Of a stretch of 53,838 bases of DNA, positions 1 to 6,153 are shown piece after piece; positions within the stretch are counted from its first letter, which is position 1, and every line of letters begins with the position of its first letter. The position numbers and the translations under genes are program-made. The notes beneath the pieces are model-generated. The model had not been told where the DNA came from, ran no database searches, and worked only from the letters and a program-made list of their open reading frames with translations. The stretch comes from an uncultured Collinsella sp. (lineage in GTDB: Bacteria; Actinomycetota; Coriobacteriia; Coriobacteriales; Coriobacteriaceae), in NCBI GenBank assembly GCA_900541685.1, contig UQKM01000016.1:1-53838 (forward strand), given 5' to 3'.

Positions 1-75
1 CGGCCCTGCCGGGGCGCGAGGCATAGGGACTACCCACACGAACTCACGAAGGCTCCCATTTTGGGTTGATTTAAT

Positions 76-115
76 AAATGGCCGGGTCGCCCGCAGTGGG
101 GGCGACCCGGCCATT
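76..115 (-). terminator. Terminator of the DeoR-type regulator gene
   Basis: A perfect inverted repeat (arms of about 17 bases reading AAATGGCCGGGTCGCCC, short loop) lies a few bases past the regulator stop codon. On the minus strand the stem is followed by an A/T-rich run, so it fits an intrinsic terminator. Confidence 0.75.
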
Positions 116-119
116 TGAG

Positions 120-911
120 CTATTTTGCAATATAGAGCTTGGGATGACTGCGACTGCTCTCGATCGCCGCCGTCATGATGCCCTCGTCGTCTCCATCAAC
201 GATGATGCCGTCGAGGTCATCGATCTGCGCGGACTGATAAAAACTGGTCTTATTGAACTTTCCCTGGTCAACCATCATGTAGCCCTGGTTTGAGTTGGTA
301 AGGTACATATGCTTGATCATGGCCGAGAAGTCGTGCTCGACGGTAAAACCGTGGTCGGGGTGGAATCCGTCGGCACTGACAAACGCCTTGTCGGCATGTA
401 GTTTGCTCATGCAGTCGAGCGTTAGTGCGCCCGCGAGATAGAGGTGGCCCTTGCGCACGGAGCCGCCCAGCAGCACTACCGAAGCATTGGGGAGATTGAA
501 GCTGGCGTAGTTCGCGATTGCAAGATCGCCGGTGATAATGGTGATCTCACGCTTGTCCATGAGGGCCTTAGCGAAGTAAAAGCCTGTGGTGCCGATATCA
601 ATTACCAGAACATCGCCATCATCAACAAGAGTTGCTGCGGTTGCGGCGATGGCTTCCTTGGCCTCGACTTGGACATTGATGCGCTCCTCGGGATACGAGA
701 TTGCGTTGGAGCGAGAAAGCGATACCGCTCCGCCGCGTACGCGACGCAGCTTGCCTTCGGATTCCAGCGAGATGAGGTCGTGTCGTGCGGTGACTTCCGA
801 AACCGAAAAACGGCGAACGATGTCGGATACCGAGATATTTGGCTTTTCGGCCAGCCAATTCATGATAAATCGCTGACGCTCGGCCGGTGAAAGGTCTGAA
901 GTAGATGCCAT
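120..911 (-). CDS. DeoR-family transcriptional regulator
   Basis: A 263-residue sugar-responsive repressor. The N-terminal DeoR winged helix-turn-helix (about residues 10-65) includes SVSDIVRRFSVSEVTARHDL followed by LRRVRGGA. The C-terminal effector domain has the sugar-isomerase-like fold of the family, with VIDIGTTG and a late VDQGKF segment that normally senses a phosphorylated sugar. The start at 911 is chosen because AAGGAG lies just upstream; an in-frame extension to 1058 has no ribosome site and unconvincing sequence. It is divergent from the aldolase/PTS operon across 348 bases and is the obvious candidate to control it and itself. The family is clear; the effector is unknown. Confidence 0.9.
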   Translation of the reverse strand: MASTSDLSPAERQRFIMNWLAEKPNISVSDIVRRFSVSEVTARHDLISLESEGKLRRVRGGAVSLSRSNAISYPEERINVQVEAKEAIAATAATLVDDGDVLVIDIGTTGFYFAKALMDKREITIITGDLAIANYASFNLPNASVVLLGGSVRKGHLYLAGALTLDCMSKLHADKAFVSADGFHPDHGFTVEHDFSAMIKHMYLTNSNQGYMMVDQGKFNKTSFYQSAQIDDLDGIIVDGDDEGIMTAAIESSRSHPKLYIAK

Positions 912-1259
912 ATGCCGCTCCTTTTGAACAAAAGGTAAAAGATGCGCCTTTCGTAATCGAAATATAACGTATCGATATGAAAAGAACAAGGCAAATTCGA
1001 ATGAATCAAAAGAACGGAATGGCATGTCACAAATGCATGCGTAGCAGATAGTTCGCACGTAAACGGGCTATAAAGAGTCTCATTCTGAAGGTGCCGCCCA
1101 AAAGAAGTACGTTCACGCCCGATATTCGACCGTTCACGGAAAGTTGACAATTGAGCTTTCGATAGCTTTTGAAATGGTTTATAAAAGAAAACCGAAAAGC
1201 TTTTGAAACAAAGAAGAAGGCTTTCGATAGCAATAGTGTTAGATGAGAAAGGACCGAAC
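912..1259. promoter_or_regulatory. Divergent control region between deoR-type gene and PTS operon
   Basis: No gene here. It contains CGTTCACG twice (1110-1117 and 1131-1138, 21 bases apart, about two helical turns), GCTTTCGATAGC twice (1156-1167 and 1221-1232) and AGCTTTTGAAA twice (1165-1175 and 1199-1209). TTGACA at 1145-1150 could be a -35 box, but no convincing -10 sits at standard spacing. The CCGTTCACGGAA copy at 1130-1141 reappears in reverse upstream of the second aldolase gene. DeoR regulators often bind repeated sites, so these are operator candidates by inference. Confidence 0.5.
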
Positions 1260-1970
1260 ATGGCGATCAAGGTGTTTGCCGACGGCGCTAACCTCGAGGG
1301 TATGCTTGACATGCATGACAATGGCAACGTTCAGGGCTTCACGACCAATCCTTCCCTTATGAAGGCCGGCGGCGTGACCGACTACCGCGCTTTTGCCAAG
1401 ACGGTTCTTGAGCACATTACTGATGTGTCGGTCTCTTTTGAGGTATTCGCCGACGACGAGGCGGGTATGGAAGCCGAGGCTCGCGAGATCGCAACCTGGG
1501 CAGACAACGTCTACGTTAAGATCCCGGCGCTCAACACCAAGGGTGAGTCCACTGCCGCGCTGGTCAAGTGCCTTTCTGCCGACGGCATCAAGGTGAATGT
1601 CACCACTATCTTCACGCCCGAGCAGGTCGACGAGTTTGTCGATGCCGTCTCTGCTGAGACCCCCTCTATTCTGTCCATCTTTGCCGGTCGCATTGCCGAT
1701 ACCGGCGTCGATCCGCTGCCCCTCATGGCGGAGTCCGTAAAGAAGGCTGCCGTTAAGCCTGCTGCCGAGGTTCTCTGGGCGTCTACGCGCGAGGTCCTCA
1801 ATATCTTCCAGGCGGAGTCCGTTGGCTGTCAGATCATTACGGTCCCCAATGCCCTTCTTGCCAAGCGCAAGAATTTCGGGAAAGATTTGCTTGAGTACTC
1901 GCTTGATACGGTCAAGGGCTTTGCCCGCGACATTCAGGCGCTTGGTTTTCATATCCTGCCCGAGGAGTAG
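1260..1970 (+). CDS. Transaldolase / fructose-6-phosphate-aldolase family protein (copy 1)
   Basis: A 236-residue class I aldolase of the short transaldolase/FSA type. GFTTNPSL (residues 26-33) and the Schiff-base lysine in NVYVKIP (Lys87) are present, along with FAGRIADTG and WASTRE. Members cleave or form C-C bonds of ketose phosphates with dihydroxyacetone or glyceraldehyde phosphate. The start at 1260 follows GAAAGGA; the open frame extends upstream to 1203 without family similarity. It is the first gene of the PTS operon (IIA follows after 9 bases), so its substrate is probably the phosphosugar delivered by that PTS. A second copy, roughly 80% identical by eye, lies at 4565-5269. True substrate is unknown. 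Confidence 0.88.
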   Translation: MAIKVFADGANLEGMLDMHDNGNVQGFTTNPSLMKAGGVTDYRAFAKTVLEHITDVSVSFEVFADDEAGMEAEAREIATWADNVYVKIPALNTKGESTAALVKCLSADGIKVNVTTIFTPEQVDEFVDAVSAETPSILSIFAGRIADTGVDPLPLMAESVKKAAVKPAAEVLWASTREVLNIFQAESVGCQIITVPNALLAKRKNFGKDLLEYSLDTVKGFARDIQALGFHILPEE

Positions 1971-1979
1971 GGGACGAGC

Positions 1980-2426
1980 ATGCTGACCGATCTTCTTAAG
2001 CCCGAGCTTGTTGCCTGCCACGTCGAGGCCTCCGACTGGGAGGAAGCGATCAAGGCATGCGGTAAGTTGCTCGTAGACGCTGGCAAATGCGACCAGAGCT
2101 ATGTTGACGCCATGATTTCATCGGTTCACAAATTCGGCCCCTATATGGTCTTGGAAGAGGGCATCGCCATGCCCCACGCTCAGGCAGATGGCAATGTGAG
2201 TGAAGCGGGGATCTGTATCGTCACGCTTGACCCTGCCATTGCGTTTGGACACGAGGATTTCGATCCGGTTCACGTGCTCGTGGGTATTTGCGCACCCGAC
2301 CCCAAGGCTCATCTTGGCTGCTTGGCGGAGCTTTCGCAGATGTTCGAGGACGAGGACTGCGTTGCCAAGCTCAGCGCATGCGATACGCCCGAGCAGGTTT
2401 TGGAGACCATGCGTTCATTCTTTTAG
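1980..2426 (+). CDS. PTS sugar transporter subunit IIA (ascorbate/mannitol-type)
   Basis: A 148-residue cytoplasmic phosphocarrier of the PTS_EIIA_2 fold. EEGIAMPHAQ around residue 59-68 contains the phospho-acceptor histidine (His66), which takes phosphate from HPr and passes it to IIB. It begins 9 bases after the aldolase stop and belongs to the same operon with IIB and IIC. The closest known arrangement is UlaC of the L-ascorbate PTS, but none of the ascorbate catabolic enzymes (UlaD, E, F, G) is nearby, so the transported sugar is probably different. Confidence 0.88.
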   Translation: MLTDLLKPELVACHVEASDWEEAIKACGKLLVDAGKCDQSYVDAMISSVHKFGPYMVLEEGIAMPHAQADGNVSEAGICIVTLDPAIAFGHEDFDPVHVLVGICAPDPKAHLGCLAELSQMFEDEDCVAKLSACDTPEQVLETMRSFF

Positions 2427-2438
2427 GCCTTAATGGCA

Positions 2439-2459
2439 CGGCGATGCGTCGCCGCTTTT
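2439..2459 (+). terminator. Possible attenuator hairpin between IIA and IIB
   Basis: CGGCGA and TCGCCG form a six-pair stem with a four-base loop followed by CTTTT. It lies inside an operon, so it is more likely a partial terminator or an mRNA-processing structure than the end of transcription. Confidence 0.35.
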
Positions 2460-2501
2460 GGATAGACGGAAAACCGTCACGTGTAGGAGAGGAAAGTTGC
2501 C

Positions 2502-2777
2502 ATGCATATCATCACCGTATGCGGAAACGGCATCGGGTCCAGCCTGATGCTCGCTGGCAAAGTCGAGGAGCTTTGCGAGGAGGAGGGCATCAAGGCCGAC
2601 GTTGAGTCTATGGACCTGAACGGTGCTTCTTCCGCAAATCCGGATCTGTTCATCACCGTTAAGGAACTCGCTCCCGAGCTCCACGGCAACGTTGTGATCG
2701 TTCGCAGCTATGTGAACAAGAAGAAGATCCGCGAAGACGCCCTCGAGGCAATCAAGGCGGCCGCCGCTAACGCCTAA
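2502..2777 (+). CDS. PTS sugar transporter subunit IIB (UlaB/SgaB-like)
   Basis: A 91-residue small IIB protein of the lactose/ascorbate type. The phosphorylated cysteine is Cys7 in the N-terminal loop VCGNGIGSS. It takes phosphate from IIA His66 and transfers it to the incoming sugar bound by IIC. The start follows GTAGGAGAGGAAAG. It lies 75 bases after IIA and 71 bases before IIC, and both gaps can form hairpins, suggesting unequal expression of subunits from one transcript. Confidence 0.88.
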   Translation: MHIITVCGNGIGSSLMLAGKVEELCEEEGIKADVESMDLNGASSANPDLFITVKELAPELHGNVVIVRSYVNKKKIREDALEAIKAAAANA

Positions 2778-2848
2778 AGCGGCACAAAAAAGGGCGGTTC
2801 CCTGTGGAAGAGGGAAACGCGCCCACGTTAGAGAGAAAGGAAGCGCAG

Positions 2849-4240
2849 ATGCAAGCCATCCTTCCCATACTTGAGTTTATCCAATCGATTCTGACCAAGC
2901 CAGCGTGGATTATGGGTCTATTTGCCTTTGTGGGCCTTGTCGCGCTTAAGCGTCCTGCCCACAAGGTGATGACGGGCACCCTGAAGCCCATTCTTGGTTA
3001 CATCATGCTGTCTGCCGGCGCCGCTGTTGTTCAGGAGAACCTTGCTCCGCTGGGTACCTTCATCGAGACCGGTTTCCACATCACCGGCGTCGTGCCCAAC
3101 AACGAGGTCGTCGTTTCGATGGCTCAGAGCGTCCTCGGCGTTCAGACCATGATGATCCTGATTCTCGGCTATGTCGTGAACATTATCATTGCCCGCTTTA
3201 CCAAGTTTAAGTACATCTTCCTGACGGGCCATCACAGCATGTTTATGGCCTGCCTGCTGTCTGCCGTTCTGCAGGCATCTGGCTTCCAGGATGTCCAGCT
3301 TGTCATCGTGGGCGGCATGTTCCTGGGCCTCGTGAGCGCTATGCTTCCCGCCGTTGGTCAGCGTTTCACCGAGAAGGTTACCGATGGCGATGAAATCGCC
3401 ATGGGCCACTTCGGTTCACTCGCCTATTACATCTCCGCTGCAGTCGGTACGCTTTTTGCTAAGGACGCCGAGGAGAACAGCACCGAGAAGATCGAGGTTC
3501 CCGAGAAGTTCGCCTTCCTGCGCGACACTACCATCTCCACGGCTCTTACCATGGCCTTCTTCTACCTGGTTACCGCTTTCGCCGCTTACATTGCAGATCC
3601 TGCGGTCGTTACCAAGACCGCTGGTGGCGACAACGTGATTGTCTATGCCCTGACCTGCGCTCTGTCTTTCGCCGTTGGTGTCACCATCGTCTATAACGGC
3701 GTTCGTATGATCCTTGCCGACCTGGTCCCGGCTTTCCAGGGCATCTCCAACAAGCTGATCCCCGGTGCCATCCCCGCCGTCGACTGCGCCGTCTTCTTCC
3801 CCTATGCTCCCACCGCCGTCATCCTCGGCTTTGTCGCTTCCTTTATCGGTGGCGTGGTCGGTATGTTCATCGTGGGCGCTACCCTGGGCATCTTCATCAT
3901 CCCGGGCATGGTTCCCCACTTCTTCTGCGGTGCTACCGCGGGCATCTACGGCAATGCTACCGGCGGTCGCAAGGGCGCAGCTCTTGGCGCTTTCGTCAAC
4001 GGCCTGCTCATCACCTTTGCCCCGGCCCTGCTCCTGCCCGTTCTTGACGTCTTTGGCTTCAAGAACACTACGTTCGGCGACTTCGATTTCTCCGTCATTG
4101 GTATTACGCTTGGCCGCGCTGCCGAGGCCTTCGGTACCACCGGTGTCTACGCGATTCTCGCTGTCCTTCTGGTCGTTGCCTTCGTCCCCAACTTCATCCA
4201 CACCAAGGGTGCTGTGATCAATCACGTTGAGGAAGAGTAA
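2849..4240 (+). CDS. PTS ascorbate-family transporter subunit IIC (UlaA/SgaT-like)
   Basis: A 463-residue polytopic membrane protein of the UlaA family: many hydrophobic segments, with conserved-looking stretches TGHHSMFMA, YNGVRMILADLVPAFQGIS and the glycine-rich PHFFCGATAGIYGNATGG region. It forms the channel for vectorial sugar phosphorylation together with the IIA and IIB encoded just upstream. The start at 2849 follows GAAAGGAAGCGCAG; the 15 extra upstream codons are polar and unlikely. Family members known from other bacteria move L-ascorbate or pentitol-like compounds. Here the linkage to two FSA-type aldolases argues for a ketose or polyol whose phosphate is cleaved by an aldolase. 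Substrate not determinable from sequence. Confidence 0.9.
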   Translation: MQAILPILEFIQSILTKPAWIMGLFAFVGLVALKRPAHKVMTGTLKPILGYIMLSAGAAVVQENLAPLGTFIETGFHITGVVPNNEVVVSMAQSVLGVQTMMILILGYVVNIIIARFTKFKYIFLTGHHSMFMACLLSAVLQASGFQDVQLVIVGGMFLGLVSAMLPAVGQRFTEKVTDGDEIAMGHFGSLAYYISAAVGTLFAKDAEENSTEKIEVPEKFAFLRDTTISTALTMAFFYLVTAFAAYIADPAVVTKTAGGDNVIVYALTCALSFAVGVTIVYNGVRMILADLVPAFQGISNKLIPGAIPAVDCAVFFPYAPTAVILGFVASFIGGVVGMFIVGATLGIFIIPGMVPHFFCGATAGIYGNATGGRKGAALGAFVNGLLITFAPALLLPVLDVFGFKNTTFGDFDFSVIGITLGRAAEAFGTTGVYAILAVLLVVAFVPNFIHTKGAVINHVEEE

Positions 4241-4298
4241 TCCAGGCATACGTTAAGCCCTAATCGGGCGGAGCTCCGATAACCGGTTCCTACACGGA

Positions 4299-4334
4299 AG
4301 CGGTGACGTCTCAATCGAGGCGTCACCGCTTTTT
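4299..4334 (+). terminator. Intrinsic terminator of the PTS operon
   Basis: AGCGGTGACG (4299-4308) pairs with CGTCACCGCT (4321-4330) and is followed by a T run. It separates IIC from the second aldolase, which therefore probably has its own promoter. Confidence 0.85.
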
Positions 4335-4379
4335 GCTTTGGAGCGATTGTGAATATGAGCCGGCGAGGCGCTGCTTCTG

Positions 4380-4393
4380 TTCCGTGAACGGAA
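4380..4393. promoter_or_regulatory. Candidate operator upstream of aldolase copy 2
   Basis: TTCCGTGAACGGAA has six-base inverted arms around GA. Twelve of its bases recur in reverse orientation at 1130-1141, upstream of aldolase copy 1. A related AGTTCACGCC lies at 4490-4499 and CGTTCACGCC at 1110-1119. The rest of the 324-base gap 4241-4564 shows only the terminator and A/T-rich sequence. Binding by the local DeoR protein is an inference. Confidence 0.45.
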
Positions 4394-4564
4394 TCAAACG
4401 CAATGATCGGCAAAAACGTTTTGCCGCTGGGGCGTCGATATAAAAATGGTAAATCTGCAAAACCGTTCGCCGAGAAGATAAAAAACCGCAGTTCACGCCT
4501 TGATAAACGTAGATAAAGTGTTTAGCAGTTTATCGGCCGTATGCTAACGAAAGGAATCAGGCAG

Positions 4565-5269
4565 ATGGCAATCAAGGTGTTCGCTGACGGTGCAAACCTC
4601 GAGGGCATGCTCGACATGTACGAGAACGGCAACGTCCAGGGTTTCACGACCAACCCGTCCCTTATGAAGAAGGGCGGCGTGACGGATTACCGCGCGTTTG
4701 CCAAGGAGGTCCTGGCCCACATCACCGATGTGTCCGTGTCGTTTGAGGTCTTTGCCGACGACGTCGAGACCATGGAGGTCGAGGCCCGCGAGATTGCTGC
4801 CTGGGCCGAGAACGTCTACGTCAAGATTCCGTGCGTGACCACCAAGGGCGAGTCCACCGCCGAGCTGGTGCACAAGCTTTCGGCCGACGGCATCAAGGTC
4901 AACGTCACCACCATCTTTGCGCCTACGCAGGTCGACGAGATGGTCGAGGCCGTTGACGCCGAGACGCCGTCCATCATCTCGCTCTTTGCCGGTCGCATCG
5001 CCGACACCGGCGTCGATCCCATTCCGTTTGTGACGGAGTCGGTCAAGACGGCCGCCGCCAAGCCCAACTGCGAGGTCCTGTGGGCATCCACGCGCGAGCT
5101 CATCAACATTTACCAGGCGCAGGCCTGCGGTTGCCAGATCATCACGGTGCCCAACAGCATCCTGGCCAAGCGCAAGAACATCGGTCGCGATCCGTACGAG
5201 GTCTCGCTCGACACCGTGCGCGGCTTTGCCAAGGATATCGCGGCGCTCGGTTTCCATATCCTGCCGTAA
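4565..5269 (+). CDS. Transaldolase / fructose-6-phosphate-aldolase family protein (copy 2)
   Basis: A 234-residue paralogue of the protein at 1260-1970 with the same GFTTNPSL and VYVKIP active-site segments. Differences are conservative, and codon use here is richer in C/G third positions than in copy 1. It starts after GAAAGGAATCAGGCAG and is separated from the PTS genes by a terminator, so it is a single-gene unit with its own control region, which shares operator-like motifs with copy 1. Either gene could be the dose-adding duplicate, or the two may act on different ketose phosphates of the same route. Confidence 0.88.
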   Translation: MAIKVFADGANLEGMLDMYENGNVQGFTTNPSLMKKGGVTDYRAFAKEVLAHITDVSVSFEVFADDVETMEVEAREIAAWAENVYVKIPCVTTKGESTAELVHKLSADGIKVNVTTIFAPTQVDEMVEAVDAETPSIISLFAGRIADTGVDPIPFVTESVKTAAAKPNCEVLWASTRELINIYQAQACGCQIITVPNSILAKRKNIGRDPYEVSLDTVRGFAKDIAALGFHILP

Positions 5270-5299
5270 CGCGAACACTGGCTGCGCCGCGGACTGCTC

Positions 5300-5371
5300 G
5301 CCCCGGCCTTTCCTTTCCCTATCGCTCACGCGCTTCGCGAGGGTCGCGCTAGGCAAAGGAAAGGCCGGGGC
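5300..5371. repeat. Large imperfect inverted repeat downstream of aldolase copy 2
   Basis: CCCCGGCCTTTCCTTT (5301-5316) pairs with AAAGGAAAGGCCGGGG (5355-5370), with further pairing toward a GC-rich loop. It could end transcription of the aldolase, though no T run follows the stem on the plus strand. It also marks the edge of the degenerate region that follows. Confidence 0.6.
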
Positions 5372-5437
5372 TGCCGACACGAACCCGTCGGTAGGTCCTG
5401 AGCTGAATCGCTACCTTTATTCCGATGGGGGTCGACA

Positions 5438-5624
5438 GTGCTACCCCGCCAACTGTCTCGGGCAGTAATGGGGCTGGGCTCGGATGGCAACGCCGCGTGC
5501 CACTGGCGGCTTCGTTCGCCGGATGACGATTCGTGTTACGCGGCCGGCGTCACCTCGGACGGCGGCGTGGGCTCCGACGGCATCGCGTGGACAATGCGGT
5601 TCCGCATTATGGATCAACCTGTAA
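5438..5624 (+). pseudogene. Remnant of a DUF6273/DGR-target-like C-terminal variable domain
   Basis: One frame reads HWRLRSPDDDSCY then SDGGVGSDGIAWTM, which resembles the C-terminal WWLRSP...SDG...V segment of C-type-lectin DGR target proteins and DUF6273 proteins. The expected terminal residues ALWINL and a stop occur in a different frame at 5604-5624, implying a frameshift near 5595-5603. The residues between the conserved anchors (D, S, C, Y, A, G, V, T, I) are those produced when AAY codons are mutated at adenines, so the stretch looks like a diversified variable repeat and not an adenine-rich template repeat. No N-terminal part of the protein is recognisable upstream. Assignment rests on motif memory only. 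Confidence 0.5.
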
Positions 5625-5679
5625 TCTAATGATCTTCTAATCCATATCTATCAAGTATCGAAAACGATCCGGCCCCGAG

Positions 5680-5988
5680 TTGGCAGTCATCGCCAAGGCA
5701 AAGGACCCTGCCGGCTATGTGTTCGGGGCGACGCGCAAGTCGCCCAAGACCCTTCGATTATCCTTTGTTCCGCGCATGCAAGATCTCATGCTTGACGTGG
5801 TTGAACAGCTCTACCGGGCAAACGAGGTCTTTGCGGCTCGTGCCCATAAGTGTCCCACCAACAGAAATCGAGATATTCGGCCTCAGAGTGCCGTCAAGAT
5901 TGCCAATATGGCTGAAAAGCGTCCCGTACCGCACCTCTGCGGGTACAGATATGGGACGTTTGTGGAATATCTGATGCCTATTTGTTGA
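5680..5988 (+). pseudogene. Truncated Avd-like four-helix-bundle protein
   Basis: An open frame of 102 codons beginning at a TTG without a clear ribosome site. Residues 5-50 carry the pattern KSPKTLRLSFVPRMQDLML then DVVEQLYRANEVF, typical in my experience of DGR-associated Avd/four-helix-bundle proteins, which normally run to about 115-130 residues. Similarity is lost after about residue 52; the remainder (from KCPTNRNRD on) looks unrelated. In DGRs avd commonly follows the target variable repeat, which is exactly the position here. No reverse transcriptase follows: 5989-6153 contains nothing recognisable apart from the tex terminator. Probably an inactive relic. Confidence 0.42.
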
Positions 5989-6111
5989 GCTTGCACTTTG
6001 AAGAAGTGTTATCGCGGCCCAGCGAGGCCGAATATCTCAAAAATTGCAGGTGATGATTAGCGGAAACGGCGTCTCGCACTTCGGGATATCGCCAAATCGT
6101 TTTAGAAGGAG

Positions 6112-6145
6112 AGGCGCTCGGCGGAATGGGGCCCGCCGAGCGCCT
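6112..6145 (-). terminator. Terminator of tex
   Basis: AGGCGCTCGGCGG (6112-6124) is perfectly complementary to 6133-6145. It begins nine bases after the tex stop; on the minus strand the stem is followed by a pyrimidine-rich but not pure T tract. Confidence 0.65.
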
Positions 6146-6153
6146 GCAGCGGC

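Noticed and set aside
5438..5624. DGR template repeat
   Set aside because: A template should be adenine-rich at the variable codons; this stretch has few such adenines, so a variable-repeat relic fits better.
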